In this document: positions 7,285 through 14,933 of the stretch, one piece after another
How the letters are laid out: each line of letters begins with the position of its first letter
Position numbering within the stretch: the first letter of the stretch is position 1
From: Bacteroidales bacterium UBA3816
GTDB lineage: Bacteria > Bacteroidota > Bacteroidia > Bacteroidales > P3
NCBI GenBank assembly: GCA_002368955.1
Contig: DFDY01000201.1
Coordinates: forward strand, 1 to 16,698
Direction: 5' to 3'
DNA: 16,698 nucleotides
Made by a program: the position numbers and the translations under genes
Notes under the pieces: generated by a model
Database searches by the model: none
Told to the model about the DNA's origin: nothing
What the model saw: the letters and a program-made list of their open reading frames with translations, nothing else

Positions 7285-7856
7285 ACAAGGTTGTGCAGCA
7301 TGGCGTAGACCGCCAGGCCGGCCACGGATTTGATGCCTGTCTTGTGGGTGATATTTTTGCGGTGGGTGTTGACGGTGTGGATGGAGATATTCAGGCGGTC
7401 GGCTATCTCCTTACTGCTCAGCCCTTGGGCTACGAGGACCAGTACTTCGGATTCGCGCTCACTGAGGTCGTAATTCTCGTCTGATGACTCCTCACCGCTC
7501 TGGCAGCATTCGCGCAGTAGTTGTGGCACATGGCTGCCCTGCTCCCGTATGTCGATGAGGGTCTTGAAAGACTGGATGAGCAGGGGCTCGACATACTGAT
7601 AAACCAAGGCCACGACAGCCATCTGCGGGCGCGCCTGCATGATGGCGGCCAGCTGCATCTTGGCCGGAGACTGAAGAAGGGTGGGATTCATGATGAGGAT
7701 GTCGGGCTGGATGTGCGACAGGCGCTGGGGAAGGTCGGTGGGCAGGTCGCGCAGGGGGGCCAGGAAGGCAAACTCTTCGTCGCCCAGGAGCGACATAAGT
7801 CCCTCGCGGATGATGTCGGACGGTTCGGCAATGAGAATGTTAATCTTGGGTTTCAT
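7281..7856 (-). CDS. LuxR/NarL-type transcriptional regulator with degenerate receiver domain
   Basis: The protein has 191 residues. Residues 1-~115 have the receiver-like opening ILIAEPSDIIREGL, and residues 131-191 are a classic LuxR-type helix-turn-helix (LSERESEVL, GLSSKEIADRLNISIHTVNTH). The receiver lacks key phosphorylation residues. The acceptor aspartate is N57 (LIMNP), the acidic pair is reduced to E11-P12, and no clear conserved threonine or lysine is seen. It may therefore work without phosphorylation, through protein contact or expression level. The ATG at 7856 overlaps the hemerythrin gene's TGA by 4 bp, and its own TGA at 7281 overlaps the GTG of the MFS gene. A paired histidine kinase is absent from the window. 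The likely targets include its own operon, perhaps through the palindrome at 8585-8605 (inference). Confidence 0.88.
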   Translation of the reverse strand: MKPKINILIAEPSDIIREGLMSLLGDEEFAFLAPLRDLPTDLPQRLSHIQPDILIMNPTLLQSPAKMQLAAIMQARPQMAVVALVYQYVEPLLIQSFKTLIDIREQGSHVPQLLRECCQSGEESSDENYDLSERESEVLVLVAQGLSSKEIADRLNISIHTVNTHRKNITHKTGIKSVAGLAVYAMLHNLV

Positions 7857-8518
7857 TGCAGACTCCTTTCCAGCTGCTCAATGTAGGGTATGAGGACTTT
7901 CTCTTCCAGCTTGGCATGTTTCTGAAGGTCGGAGGAGAGCTGCATGATGCCGAAAACCAACTCGTTGAGCTCCTCTGTCATGGTCTCGCCCGGCAAGTAC
8001 TTATAAACAATCTGGGTGAGGTCGGTGAGCTTGTCCACTAAGTCGGTGTGGTGGTCGGCAAAATGTTCGGAGACTTGGCTGTCCAGCCGGTGGCCTTCCA
8101 ACAGGCGGTGGAGATAGGGGAAGACATCGTTCTCCTCGCTGGCAAAATGTTCGAGCACCTCTTTCTCATAGTCGGCAAAGAAATTCTTGAGAATCTGTCC
8201 GTAACGCTCGCCGGCATGCTGGGCCACCCGGGTAAGGTGACGCTCGATATGGGGCAGGCGCTCATTGACATAGTACTTGTGCGAGGCCATCAGATAGGGC
8301 ACCAGATGCTCCAAGGAGGCGGGATTGAGGGCCTCGTCGTCAGGGTTGAAGTCGTCGAAGGTGTAGACGTTGAAGACCAGTAGGACAAAGTCGACCGGCA
8401 TGGCATACTGGTCGCAGACCTCCTGCACACTGCGCTCGCCGAAGCCCAATGGGATGCCCAAACGGGGCATGACAAGGATGAGGTTGTGGTTGGCTGCAAT
8501 GACATCGGCCATCTTCAT
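7853..8518 (-). CDS. YtfE/RIC-like hemerythrin-domain di-iron protein
   Basis: I prefer the ATG at 8518 (MKMADVIAANHN, 221 aa) over the longer frame from 8545, because the promoter box at 8550-8557 would put the transcript start at or inside the longer version. From the 8518 start, the C-terminal domain shows histidine/glutamate ligands in the YtfE order: H80, H124-x3-E128, H156 and H201-x3-E205. This is a predicted di-iron four-helix bundle. The N-terminal ~60 residues resemble the ScdA/DUF542 module (ADVIA...GIPLGFGERSVQEVC), but its usual paired cysteines are absent. Relatives bind oxygen or nitric oxide, or help repair Fe-S clusters and donate iron. The TGA overlaps the regulator ATG by 4 bp. 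A sensor or iron-handling role feeding the regulator is inferred. Confidence 0.87.
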   Translation of the reverse strand: MKMADVIAANHNLILVMPRLGIPLGFGERSVQEVCDQYAMPVDFVLLVFNVYTFDDFNPDDEALNPASLEHLVPYLMASHKYYVNERLPHIERHLTRVAQHAGERYGQILKNFFADYEKEVLEHFASEENDVFPYLHRLLEGHRLDSQVSEHFADHHTDLVDKLTDLTQIVYKYLPGETMTEELNELVFGIMQLSSDLQKHAKLEEKVLIPYIEQLERSLQ

Positions 8519-8549
8519 CCGTTTGGTAAAAAAGGCATTTTTCATGCTG

Positions 8550-8557
8550 CAAATTTA
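8550..8557 (-). promoter_or_regulatory. Bacteroidota -7 promoter box (TAAATTTG) of the hemerythrin unit
   Basis: The minus-strand octamer TAAATTTG matches TAnnTTTG exactly. The transcript would start near 8544, which makes the ATG at 8545 practically leaderless but leaves about 25 nt before the ATG at 8518. This box therefore decides the preferred start of the hemerythrin gene. A TTTTTTTTG run lies immediately upstream; no clear -33 element is seen. Confidence 0.65.
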
Positions 8558-8584
8558 CACAAAAAAAACGGATTGGCACGCCCT

Positions 8585-8605
8585 TTGGCAAAAATAATTT
8601 GCCAA
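8585..8605. promoter_or_regulatory. Perfect inverted repeat (TTGGCAAA-N5-TTTGCCAA), candidate operator
   Basis: Arms at 8585-8592 and 8598-8605 are perfect reverse complements of 8 bp, separated by the 5-bp spacer AATAA. The centre lies about 50 bp upstream of the inferred start of the hemerythrin-regulator-MFS transcript. No T tract follows on either strand, which argues against a terminator. The geometry suits binding by a dimeric regulator such as the LuxR-type protein of the same unit or a Crp/Fnr-type protein, but the sequence is not a motif I can assign. Confidence 0.6.
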
Positions 8606-8672
8606 GCGGCAAGTATCAGACTGCAGAAAAGGCGTTTGCCCGGCACTATCAACCAGGCGAAAAAGCTGGTCC

Positions 8673-8960
8673 CTAAGGTATTGGACAACTTAGCGGACTG
8701 GTAATTTCGCAGCCACGGTTGCGGGCCAGCCACAGCAGGGCATAGCTGCAGGTGGCCTCCACTCTCCCACCCTGCCGCTCTATTTCTTCCACAGCACGGC
8801 GCACCAGCTCGGAGGCAATGCCCCGTCCTCGCAGACGGTCGTCAACATAGGTGTGGTTGATGGTAAAGATCCCCGGGGCCGTCTCGGGGAAGGTGACCTC
8901 GGCCATCTCCTCGCCCTCTACAATCAGGCTGATTCGGTTCGATTCTGTGATGTATTCCAT
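8673..8960 (-). CDS. GNAT-fold N-acetyltransferase, YjdJ type
   Basis: This is a 95-residue protein from the ATG at 8960; an in-frame GTG at 8966 would add two residues. The small size and layout fit the short YjdJ-type GNAT group. An N-terminal strand region (ISLIVEGEEMAEVTF) leads to the acetyl-CoA pyrophosphate loop R-G-R-G-I-A in VDDRLRGRGIASELV. A helix and the ATCSYA segment near the C-terminus follow. Such proteins transfer an acetyl group from acetyl-CoA to an unknown amine in the cytoplasm. It stands apart from both neighbours: 92 bp after the alanine racemase fusion frame on one side, and 155 bp before the hemerythrin start on the other. It is probably transcribed on its own. Confidence 0.82.
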   Translation of the reverse strand: MEYITESNRISLIVEGEEMAEVTFPETAPGIFTINHTYVDDRLRGRGIASELVRRAVEEIERQGGRVEATCSYALLWLARNRGCEITSPLSCPIP

Positions 8961-8987
8961 AGGCACGATTATTATGATTGTTTAGTG

Positions 8988-8995
8988 CAAAAGAA
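8988..8995 (-). promoter_or_regulatory. Possible -7 box (TTCTTTTG) upstream of the acetyltransferase gene
   Basis: The minus strand reads TTCTTTTG, one mismatch from TAnnTTTG, 28 bp before the ATG at 8960. The short non-coding region and the position fit a promoter, but the mismatch falls in the conserved TA. Confidence 0.35.
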
Positions 8996-9052
8996 TATAA
9001 ATACACACAAGGCCGTATGGCTAACGTGGCAGTGAATGAGCCTACGGCTGTG

Positions 9053-11551
9053 CTACTCCTCGTAGTAGACCCGTTTGACACGGGGGGAGACGGAGGTGAG
9101 GATTTCGTAGGGGATGGTGCCGGCGGCTTGGGAGATTTGCTGGAGCAGGTCGGCATCGCCAAAGATAATGACGTCGTCGCCCTCGGCACAGGGGACATCG
9201 GTGACGTCGAGGAAACACATGTCCATGCAGATACTGCCGATGATGGGCACCTGGCAGCCGTTGACCACCACGCGGCCGTTCTCGTAGCCCAAATGGCGAT
9301 TGAGGCCGTCGGCATAGCCAATAGAGATGATGGCGATGCGCGAGGGTCGCTGGGCCACCCAACGTCGATTGTAGCCTACGGAGTCGCCAGCAGGGATGTC
9401 CTTGAGCTGCGAAATCTTGGTCTTGAGCTGGCTGACCTGCTTGAGCTGCCGCTGCACCTCGGGCTCGGGAGCAATGCCGTAAAGGCCGATGCCCAGACGC
9501 ACCATGTCGAACTGGGCTTCAGGGAAACGTGCGATGCCAGAGGAGTTGAGTATATGGCGGAGGATGGCGGGGTCGGCAAGAGATTCTTTTAACATCGCAC
9601 TCCATGTGTCGAAACGTTGGATTTGAAGACGGGTAAAGTCGTCTTGTGAAGGGTCGTCGGCACAGGCAAAATGAGAGAAAATGGAGCGAACCCGCAACAC
9701 GCTGTCAGGACTGCTGAAACGTTTGACCAGCTGGGAGATGTCGTCGCCAGAAAAACCCAAGCGGTGCATGCCGGTGTCAAACTCGACATGGACGGGCACT
9801 TTCTGGCCAGCCTGCCCCATGAGGCGCACAGCTTCGGAGAAGGACTCGTATATGCGGAAGGAATAGATGTCGGGCTCAAGATGATAGCGGATGATGTCGC
9901 CGAAACTCTCTTCCTCGGGGTTCATGACCATGATGGGGAGAGTAATGCCGTTGCGTCGGAGGTCTACACCTTCGTCGCTATAAGCCACGGTGAGGTAGTC
10001 GACATGGTTGAACTGGAGGGCGTTGGCCACTTCCACCTTGCCCGCACCATAGCTGGCGGCCTTGACCATGGCCATGAGTTTGGTGGTGGGACGGATGAGG
10101 GAGCGATAATAGTTGAGGTTGGAGATAAGGTTGTTGAGGTTGACCTCCATGATGGTCTGATGGCTACGGCGCTGAAGCAGGCGAGCAATGTCCTCAAAGT
10201 GGAACACGCGGGAACCCTTGAGGAGGATGGTCTCGTTATGAAAGGTGTCGAAATCAAACTGGCGGATGAAGTCCTCGGTGGTGGGATAGAAGGTGGCGTT
10301 GATGTCGACAAAGCGAGATGCATGGTGCTGCAAGGCACTGCCGATGCCAATGAAACGGGTGATGCCATGCTGGAGGACGAGAGAGGCCACCTGGGTGTAG
10401 AGCTCGTCATCGGGAATACCCGATTGAAGTATATCGCTAAGGATGAGCGTTTTGTTATGATGCTGCCGCTCGTGAAGCACATAGTCGAGAGCAATGGTAA
10501 GGGAGTTGAGATCGAGACTGTAGCTGTCGTTGACCAAAAGGCTGTCGCCCAGGGCTTCTTTCATCTCTAAGCGCATAGCCACCGGGGCCAAATGGGCACA
10601 ACGCTGAGCTATGAATTCGGCATCGTAGCCTAAGTACAGCAGGAGCGTGATGCCGTGCATGGCATTTTCAGCAGAAGCCTGGTCAACGAAAGGAATAACA
10701 AAAGTGTGCTGCCGCTGCTGATACAGAACCGAGAGGAGAGAGTCGCGGTCGCGAACCTCGATATTGAGGAGGCGGACGTCGTTGTCCTCGCCCCTACCCC
10801 ACGTGAAACGACGGATGGTGCGGAAGGCCTCTTGGGCCACGATGGCAGCGTGTATGTCCTTGTGGTCGGCGCAGTAGATAAGCACCTGGCAATGAATGAA
10901 AAGTTGCAGTTTTTCGGCTATCTTTTGCGAGCGAGTGAGGAAATTCTCATCGTGAGCCTGGCCTATATTGGTGAAGATGCCGATGGTGGGCTGGATGACC
11001 TGGCGGAGGTGGTCCATCTCGCCTGTCTGAGAGATTCCGGCTTCGAAAATGGCCAGCTGGTGGTCGGGAGCCAATTGCCAGACAGAGAGGGGAACACCAA
11101 TTTGGGAGTTGTAGCTACGGGGTGAGAAGACGATGCGACACGTCTCGCCAAGCATCTGAACAATCCAGTCCTTGACAATGGTCTTGCCATTGGAACCAGT
11201 GATGCCCACCACGGGGATGTCGAACAGGCTGCGATGGTAGGCAGCCACCTGTTGCAGGGCGCGAACAACGTCCTTCACCTGCCAGAAATTGGCAGTAACA
11301 CAGCGTTGAAACTGCTGGCGATACTCATCGGGAGCGGCGGCAGGAACCACAAAATTGCGCACCCCGCGCTGGTAGAGGTCATAGACATAGCGGCAGCCAG
11401 TGTTGCGCTTGGTGGGAATGGCGAAGAAAAGGCTGCGGCTGAGGTCGCCGGTGTGACGGCTGTCGGTGAGTAGATGCTCTATTGGGCTGGCTGGGTCGTA
11501 CACCTGAGCCAAGGAGCCTTTAAGGATGGTGGTTATCTCGCTGGGAGTCAT
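9053..11551 (-). CDS. Bifunctional UDP-MurNAc-tripeptide:D-Ala-D-Ala ligase / alanine racemase
   Basis: This 832-residue fusion joins two cytoplasmic steps of peptidoglycan precursor synthesis. Residues 1-~460 are MurF-like, with the Mur-ligase ATP loop GITGSNGKT at 116-124. This half adds D-Ala-D-Ala to the UDP-MurNAc tripeptide. Residues ~465-832 are a fold-type III alanine racemase: PLP lysine K497 (MVKAASYGAG), the catalytic-tyrosine segment around Y727 (VGYNRR), SIGYADG at 743-749 and GSICMDM at 772-778. This half makes D-alanine from L-alanine. The lysine motif departs from the common KANAYGHG form, as I recall is usual in Bacteroidota. The fusion order is standard for the phylum. The start overlaps the DUF2851 stop region by 4 bp (ATGA at 11551-11548), so the two are translationally coupled. 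Confidence 0.93.
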   Translation of the reverse strand: MTPSEITTILKGSLAQVYDPASPIEHLLTDSRHTGDLSRSLFFAIPTKRNTGCRYVYDLYQRGVRNFVVPAAAPDEYRQQFQRCVTANFWQVKDVVRALQQVAAYHRSLFDIPVVGITGSNGKTIVKDWIVQMLGETCRIVFSPRSYNSQIGVPLSVWQLAPDHQLAIFEAGISQTGEMDHLRQVIQPTIGIFTNIGQAHDENFLTRSQKIAEKLQLFIHCQVLIYCADHKDIHAAIVAQEAFRTIRRFTWGRGEDNDVRLLNIEVRDRDSLLSVLYQQRQHTFVIPFVDQASAENAMHGITLLLYLGYDAEFIAQRCAHLAPVAMRLEMKEALGDSLLVNDSYSLDLNSLTIALDYVLHERQHHNKTLILSDILQSGIPDDELYTQVASLVLQHGITRFIGIGSALQHHASRFVDINATFYPTTEDFIRQFDFDTFHNETILLKGSRVFHFEDIARLLQRRSHQTIMEVNLNNLISNLNYYRSLIRPTTKLMAMVKAASYGAGKVEVANALQFNHVDYLTVAYSDEGVDLRRNGITLPIMVMNPEEESFGDIIRYHLEPDIYSFRIYESFSEAVRLMGQAGQKVPVHVEFDTGMHRLGFSGDDISQLVKRFSSPDSVLRVRSIFSHFACADDPSQDDFTRLQIQRFDTWSAMLKESLADPAILRHILNSSGIARFPEAQFDMVRLGIGLYGIAPEPEVQRQLKQVSQLKTKISQLKDIPAGDSVGYNRRWVAQRPSRIAIISIGYADGLNRHLGYENGRVVVNGCQVPIIGSICMDMCFLDVTDVPCAEGDDVIIFGDADLLQQISQAAGTIPYEILTSVSPRVKRVYYEE

Positions 11552-12831
11552 GGGACAATGATTTTATAGCCAATTTGGCAGTTGAGACAGTTGTGCTGCT
11601 GGCAATAATCGTTAAAGAGTTGAAGGAGGGCCTGGCTTTGGGCGGCATTCTCAGGACGGATGCCGGCAGCAGCCCACTGGCGGATGATATTGTTGGTCTC
11701 AGGGCGCAGCTGTTCGAGGATAGACACGGCCTGGTCCTTGTATTGCTGCATACCGTGCTGGTTGCCATACTCGAAGAGGAGCGGCACCCAGGCATTGATG
11801 ATGAGAAGGTCGATGAAGGTGGGTGCCAACCTCTTAGGCTTGCCGGGCGAAGGCTGGTCAAACTGGTAGTGGTGAGTCCAATAGTCGGCCGCGGTGACAT
11901 CGAAAAGGTTATGTATTTCGCTTGCCGAAGGGGTTTCGAGCAGATGGCTGAAAAGGTTGCGCGAACGGCAAATGAGCTGGGCGAACTGGCTGATGCGGAG
12001 GGTGGGAAAGCCGTAAGGACGGAGACGGAAAAATTTCCATAAATAGCCCGCTATGGGTGTGAGATGGGCTGCCTGCCGGAGGGCTTCATAGTCGGCCTGT
12101 AGCTGTCGGGAATACTCGTCGGAGAAATAGCCTTCGAGCAGACCGGCCTGCCCCATAAGGAGAGCCTCGACACGCTGGGGCTTGTCGCGCCAACGGGCAA
12201 GGAGGTTCTGGTCAGTGTTGCGGGCCAAAAGTTCAAAGGGGAGACAGTTGGTCTTGCCTCCGAAATAATGGGCAAGAAGCCAGTAGCAGCACTGCTCCCA
12301 GTTGCCATGGCTGTCGTTGAGGAGGCGGCGGACATTGTCGCACTTAGACTCCAACCGTTCGAAAGTGAGCCGTTCGAGTGCTGATGAAACAAAAAAGGAG
12401 GAGAGCTGGGAAAGGTGGTCCTGACACGGAATAGCAAGGGGCTGAGGAGGGCTGGCCAGGGCCTCGTAGTTGTCCCACACTGCCTGGGGTATATGTTCTG
12501 CAATGGAAAGGGTAGGCAACGTATGGCAGTCTTGGAGGGTAATGGGGACATCGTTGTCAAAAACCACATGCAGCACCACGTTGTCGTAGGCGTGATTGGT
12601 GCTGTGATGATGGAGATTCCAGTCGGAGGCTTTGACATGAACCTCGACATTGCCGACCCAGAGAGTGCCGCCCACACGCACTCGCGCGTCAAAAAAATCG
12701 GGACCGGCATCGCGGTTGAGAATTCCGGCGCGCTCCACCACAACCGGAAGCCCTTCCACGGTATGGAGTTCGCCCTCTAACAGCTGATGCTGCCAGATAT
12801 ACTGTAGAAAAGACTCGGGTGGGCGAACCAT
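11548..12831 (-). CDS. DUF2851 family protein
   Basis: This 427-residue soluble protein shows the DUF2851 opening: FLQYIWQHQLLEG, then NRDAGPDFFDARVRVGG, GNVEVHVKASDW and YDNVVLHVV. The family is common in Bacteroidota and has no assigned function that I know. The conserved acidic and basic residues in the first 90 residues (D45, E63, H65, K67, D70, H88) look like an active site. Their spacing recalls PD-(D/E)XK nucleases, though E63-x-H rather than E-x-K is seen; this is speculation. The C-terminal half is helical and not recognised; it ends in CLNCQIGYKIIVP. The ATG at 12831 is the first gene of the unit. The TGA overlaps the ATG of the MurF/racemase fusion by 4 bp. I see no clear promoter box directly upstream. 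Confidence 0.85.
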   Translation of the reverse strand: MVRPPESFLQYIWQHQLLEGELHTVEGLPVVVERAGILNRDAGPDFFDARVRVGGTLWVGNVEVHVKASDWNLHHHSTNHAYDNVVLHVVFDNDVPITLQDCHTLPTLSIAEHIPQAVWDNYEALASPPQPLAIPCQDHLSQLSSFFVSSALERLTFERLESKCDNVRRLLNDSHGNWEQCCYWLLAHYFGGKTNCLPFELLARNTDQNLLARWRDKPQRVEALLMGQAGLLEGYFSDEYSRQLQADYEALRQAAHLTPIAGYLWKFFRLRPYGFPTLRISQFAQLICRSRNLFSHLLETPSASEIHNLFDVTAADYWTHHYQFDQPSPGKPKRLAPTFIDLLIINAWVPLLFEYGNQHGMQQYKDQAVSILEQLRPETNNIIRQWAAAGIRPENAAQSQALLQLFNDYCQQHNCLNCQIGYKIIVP

Positions 12832-12860
12832 ACACTGATATTTTGGACTCTAGTTCGACT

Positions 12861-13003
12861 AATGACTGATTTTTCTGCAACCTAGAAAAGCCTGATTCTT
12901 AATAGCCCCACACCAGAAACGCAATATGGGGTCAGCGTGGCCCCTACTACTCAATGCCCTAAAGGGATGCGACAATGTGGTGGTTTGGCAATAATCAGTC
13001 ATT
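12861..13003. repeat. Intergenic imperfect inverted-repeat pair, possible MITE-like remnant
   Basis: AATGACTGATT at 12861-12871 returns as its perfect reverse complement AATCAGTCATT at 12993-13003. The similarity runs inward in weaker form for about 22 bp (both inner ends reach an ...AACC). Between the arms lie G/C blocks that can pair (CCCCA 12906-12910 with TGGGG 12927-12931) and a short palindrome CCCTAAAGGG (12957-12966). There is no open frame and no obvious target-site duplication. The 230-bp gap 12832-13061 holds no gene. A decayed miniature element or a structured RNA leader/trailer both fit. Confidence 0.4.
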
Positions 13004-13061
13004 CTTTATACCAGAGAGTTAATGTTTTACCCTTATACCGTAGGGGAACTCGTTCGCTGCA

Positions 13062-14231
13062 TTAATTAAACAGGTCCTTCATCTTGTCGAAGAAACCGCG
13101 CTCCTGCTTGGAAGGACTGGGCTGGAAGTTGGGAGACTTGTCTAACTTGGCAAGCATTTCTTTCTCTTCGTGAGATAGACTCTTGGGAATCCATACGTTG
13201 ATGCTCACCAGCAGGTCGCCACGGCCATAGCCGTTAACCTCGGGGAGCCCTTTCCCTCGCAAGCGCAGCACTTTGCCCGAAGGGGTGCCGGCATCGATTT
13301 TCACCTTCACTTTGCCAGAGAGCGTGGGAATTTCAATATTGCCACCCATGGCTGCCTGAGAAAAGGTGATGAAGGCGTTGTAATAGAGGTTGGACTCTTG
13401 ACGTTCAAAAGTGTCGTGAGGGATTTCTTCGATAAGCACGATGAGGTCACCCGGAACACCACCATGGGGGGCCGCATTGCCTTTGCCGGACATGGAGAGC
13501 TGCATGCCGTCGGCCACACCGGCTGGTATGTTGATGTTGATAATCTCTTCGGAGCGAACGATGCCGTCGCCGTTACAGTCGCGGCACTTATCCTTGATTA
13601 TCTGGCCCTGACCACCGCAGTGAGGGCAGACACTCTGGGTTTGCATCTGGCCCAAGATCGTGCGGCGCACCTCGGTGACGACCCCTGCACCATGGCAATG
13701 GGGACAGGTCTCGAAACTGTTGTTGCGGGCACCCGAGCCTCCGCAAGTCTTGCAGGGCACATACTTAGCCACCTTGATTTTCTTCTCGCAGCCCTTGTCA
13801 ATCTCCTCCAAAGTGAGTTTGACCTTGATGCGGAGATTGCTGCCACGGGAAGCGGTGCGGGCACGACGCCCAGAGGCGCTGCCGCCAAAACCGCCAAAGC
13901 CGCTGAATCCGCCTCCACCGTTGCCAAAGAAATCGCCAAATATATCACCGAAGTGGGAGAAGATGTCATTCATGTCCATGCCACCGCTGTATCCACCGGC
14001 ACCACCTTCAAAGGCAGCATGCCCAAACTGGTCGTACTTGGCCTTCTTATCGGGGTTGCTCAACACATCGTATGCCTCGGCAGCCTCTTTGAACTTCTCT
14101 TCGGCCTCCTTGTCGCCAGGGTTGCGGTCGGGATGGTACTTTAGGGCCAACTTGCGGTAGGCTTTCTTCAACTCGTCGGGGGTTACATTGCGTCCGACAC
14201 CTAATACTTCATAATAGTCTCTCTTTGCCAT
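13062..14231 (-). CDS. dnaJ: Chaperone protein DnaJ
   Basis: This is a full-length type I DnaJ of 389 residues. It has the J domain (residues 1-~70) with HPD at 33-35 and the glycine/phenylalanine-rich linker (~70-120). The zinc domain has four CxxCxGxG repeats at C160, C176, C202 and C216. The C-terminal substrate-binding domains include AGVADGMQLSMSGKG and LRLRGKGLP. It stimulates the ATPase of DnaK and delivers unfolded proteins to it in the cytoplasm. The ATG at 14231 lies 30 bp after grpE, giving the usual grpE-dnaJ pair. dnaK is not in this window, as is common in Bacteroidota. No CIRCE-like repeat is visible. Confidence 0.97.
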   Translation of the reverse strand: MAKRDYYEVLGVGRNVTPDELKKAYRKLALKYHPDRNPGDKEAEEKFKEAAEAYDVLSNPDKKAKYDQFGHAAFEGGAGGYSGGMDMNDIFSHFGDIFGDFFGNGGGGFSGFGGFGGSASGRRARTASRGSNLRIKVKLTLEEIDKGCEKKIKVAKYVPCKTCGGSGARNNSFETCPHCHGAGVVTEVRRTILGQMQTQSVCPHCGGQGQIIKDKCRDCNGDGIVRSEEIININIPAGVADGMQLSMSGKGNAAPHGGVPGDLIVLIEEIPHDTFERQESNLYYNAFITFSQAAMGGNIEIPTLSGKVKVKIDAGTPSGKVLRLRGKGLPEVNGYGRGDLLVSINVWIPKSLSHEEKEMLAKLDKSPNFQPSPSKQERGFFDKMKDLFN

Positions 14232-14261
14232 AAAACACTCTCTCTTTCAAATAAAATATAA

Positions 14262-14882
14262 TTAAATTGCCACTACCACCTTAGCGTAGCGCAGCACCTT
14301 GTCGTTGAGGTAATAGCCCTTTTCAATCACATCCACCACCTTGCCTTTCTGGCTCTCATCAGCAGCAGGAAACTGGGTGACGGCCTCGTGCAGGTTCTCG
14401 TCGAACTTCTGGTCCTTGGCTTCCATGGGCTTGAGCCCTTTTTGTTCAAGGGTCTTCATCAACTTGTTGAATATGAGTTGAACGCCTTCTTTGGCAGAGT
14501 CGTCGTCACCCATGTGGGCAAGGGCACGTTCGAGGTCGTCAACCACAGGGAGGATGGCCTTGATGGTATCTTTGGCACCGTTGATGACAAGGTCGGCTTT
14601 CTCCATTGTGGTGCGCTTACGGTAGTTCTCATATTCCGAATAGAGGCGGATATACTTATCATTGGCCTCTATCAGTTTCTGGCCTAACTCTTGCACCTTC
14701 TGCTCATTCTCGTCATTGTGCTCGTGGCGTTTGCGGCGCTCGCGACGGCTGGAGTGATGTTCTGCCTGAGGTTCCTGGGCGGGTTGAGATTTCTGGGCAG
14801 GTTCTGACTGCTCGTTGATAGGCTCAGCGGATTGGGTATCTTTGATTTCTTCTTGCTGTTGTTCTTTATTTTCTTCTGCCAT
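14262..14882 (-). CDS. grpE: Nucleotide exchange factor GrpE
   Basis: This is a 206-residue protein. The first ~65 residues are a polar, low-complexity tail rich in Glu, Gln and Lys. A long helix follows (EQKVQELGQKLIEANDKYIR, continuing LYSEYENYRKRT) and then the beta domain with the GrpE signature VIEKGYYLNDKVLRYAKVVV at the C-terminus. GrpE dimers release ADP from DnaK and reset the chaperone cycle. The acidic N-terminal tail is variable in the family. The gene starts 74 bp after the OstA-like gene and lies 30 bp before dnaJ. It may be read from the OstA promoter or from its own promoter in the 74-bp gap (see 14919-14933). Confidence 0.95.
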   Translation of the reverse strand: MAEENKEQQQEEIKDTQSAEPINEQSEPAQKSQPAQEPQAEHHSSRRERRKRHEHNDENEQKVQELGQKLIEANDKYIRLYSEYENYRKRTTMEKADLVINGAKDTIKAILPVVDDLERALAHMGDDDSAKEGVQLIFNKLMKTLEQKGLKPMEAKDQKFDENLHEAVTQFPAADESQKGKVVDVIEKGYYLNDKVLRYAKVVVAI

Positions 14883-14918
14883 AATCGTGTTTTTTCATTT
14901 TACATTGGGGCAGTTGCC

Positions 14919-14933
14919 GCACTTTCTATGCCA
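14919..14933 (-). promoter_or_regulatory. Possible sigma-54-like promoter upstream of grpE
   Basis: The minus strand reads TGGCATAGAAAGTGC. The GG and GC are exactly ten bases apart, as in the -24/-12 consensus TGGCAY-N5-TTGC. A start near 14908 would leave about 25 nt before the grpE ATG. The octamer TTGGCATA also occurs 18 bp further upstream (14945-14952), so the similarity could instead reflect a repeated regulator half-site, or chance. No enhancer-binding regulator is seen in the window. Confidence 0.25.

Noticed and set aside
8542..8733. 63-residue minus-strand frame between the acetyltransferase and hemerythrin genes
   Set aside because: It covers the palindrome and the promoter box and has no recognisable features.
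9671..10570. 299-residue plus-strand frame
   Set aside because: It lies within the MurF/racemase fusion on the other strand and has no recognisable domain.
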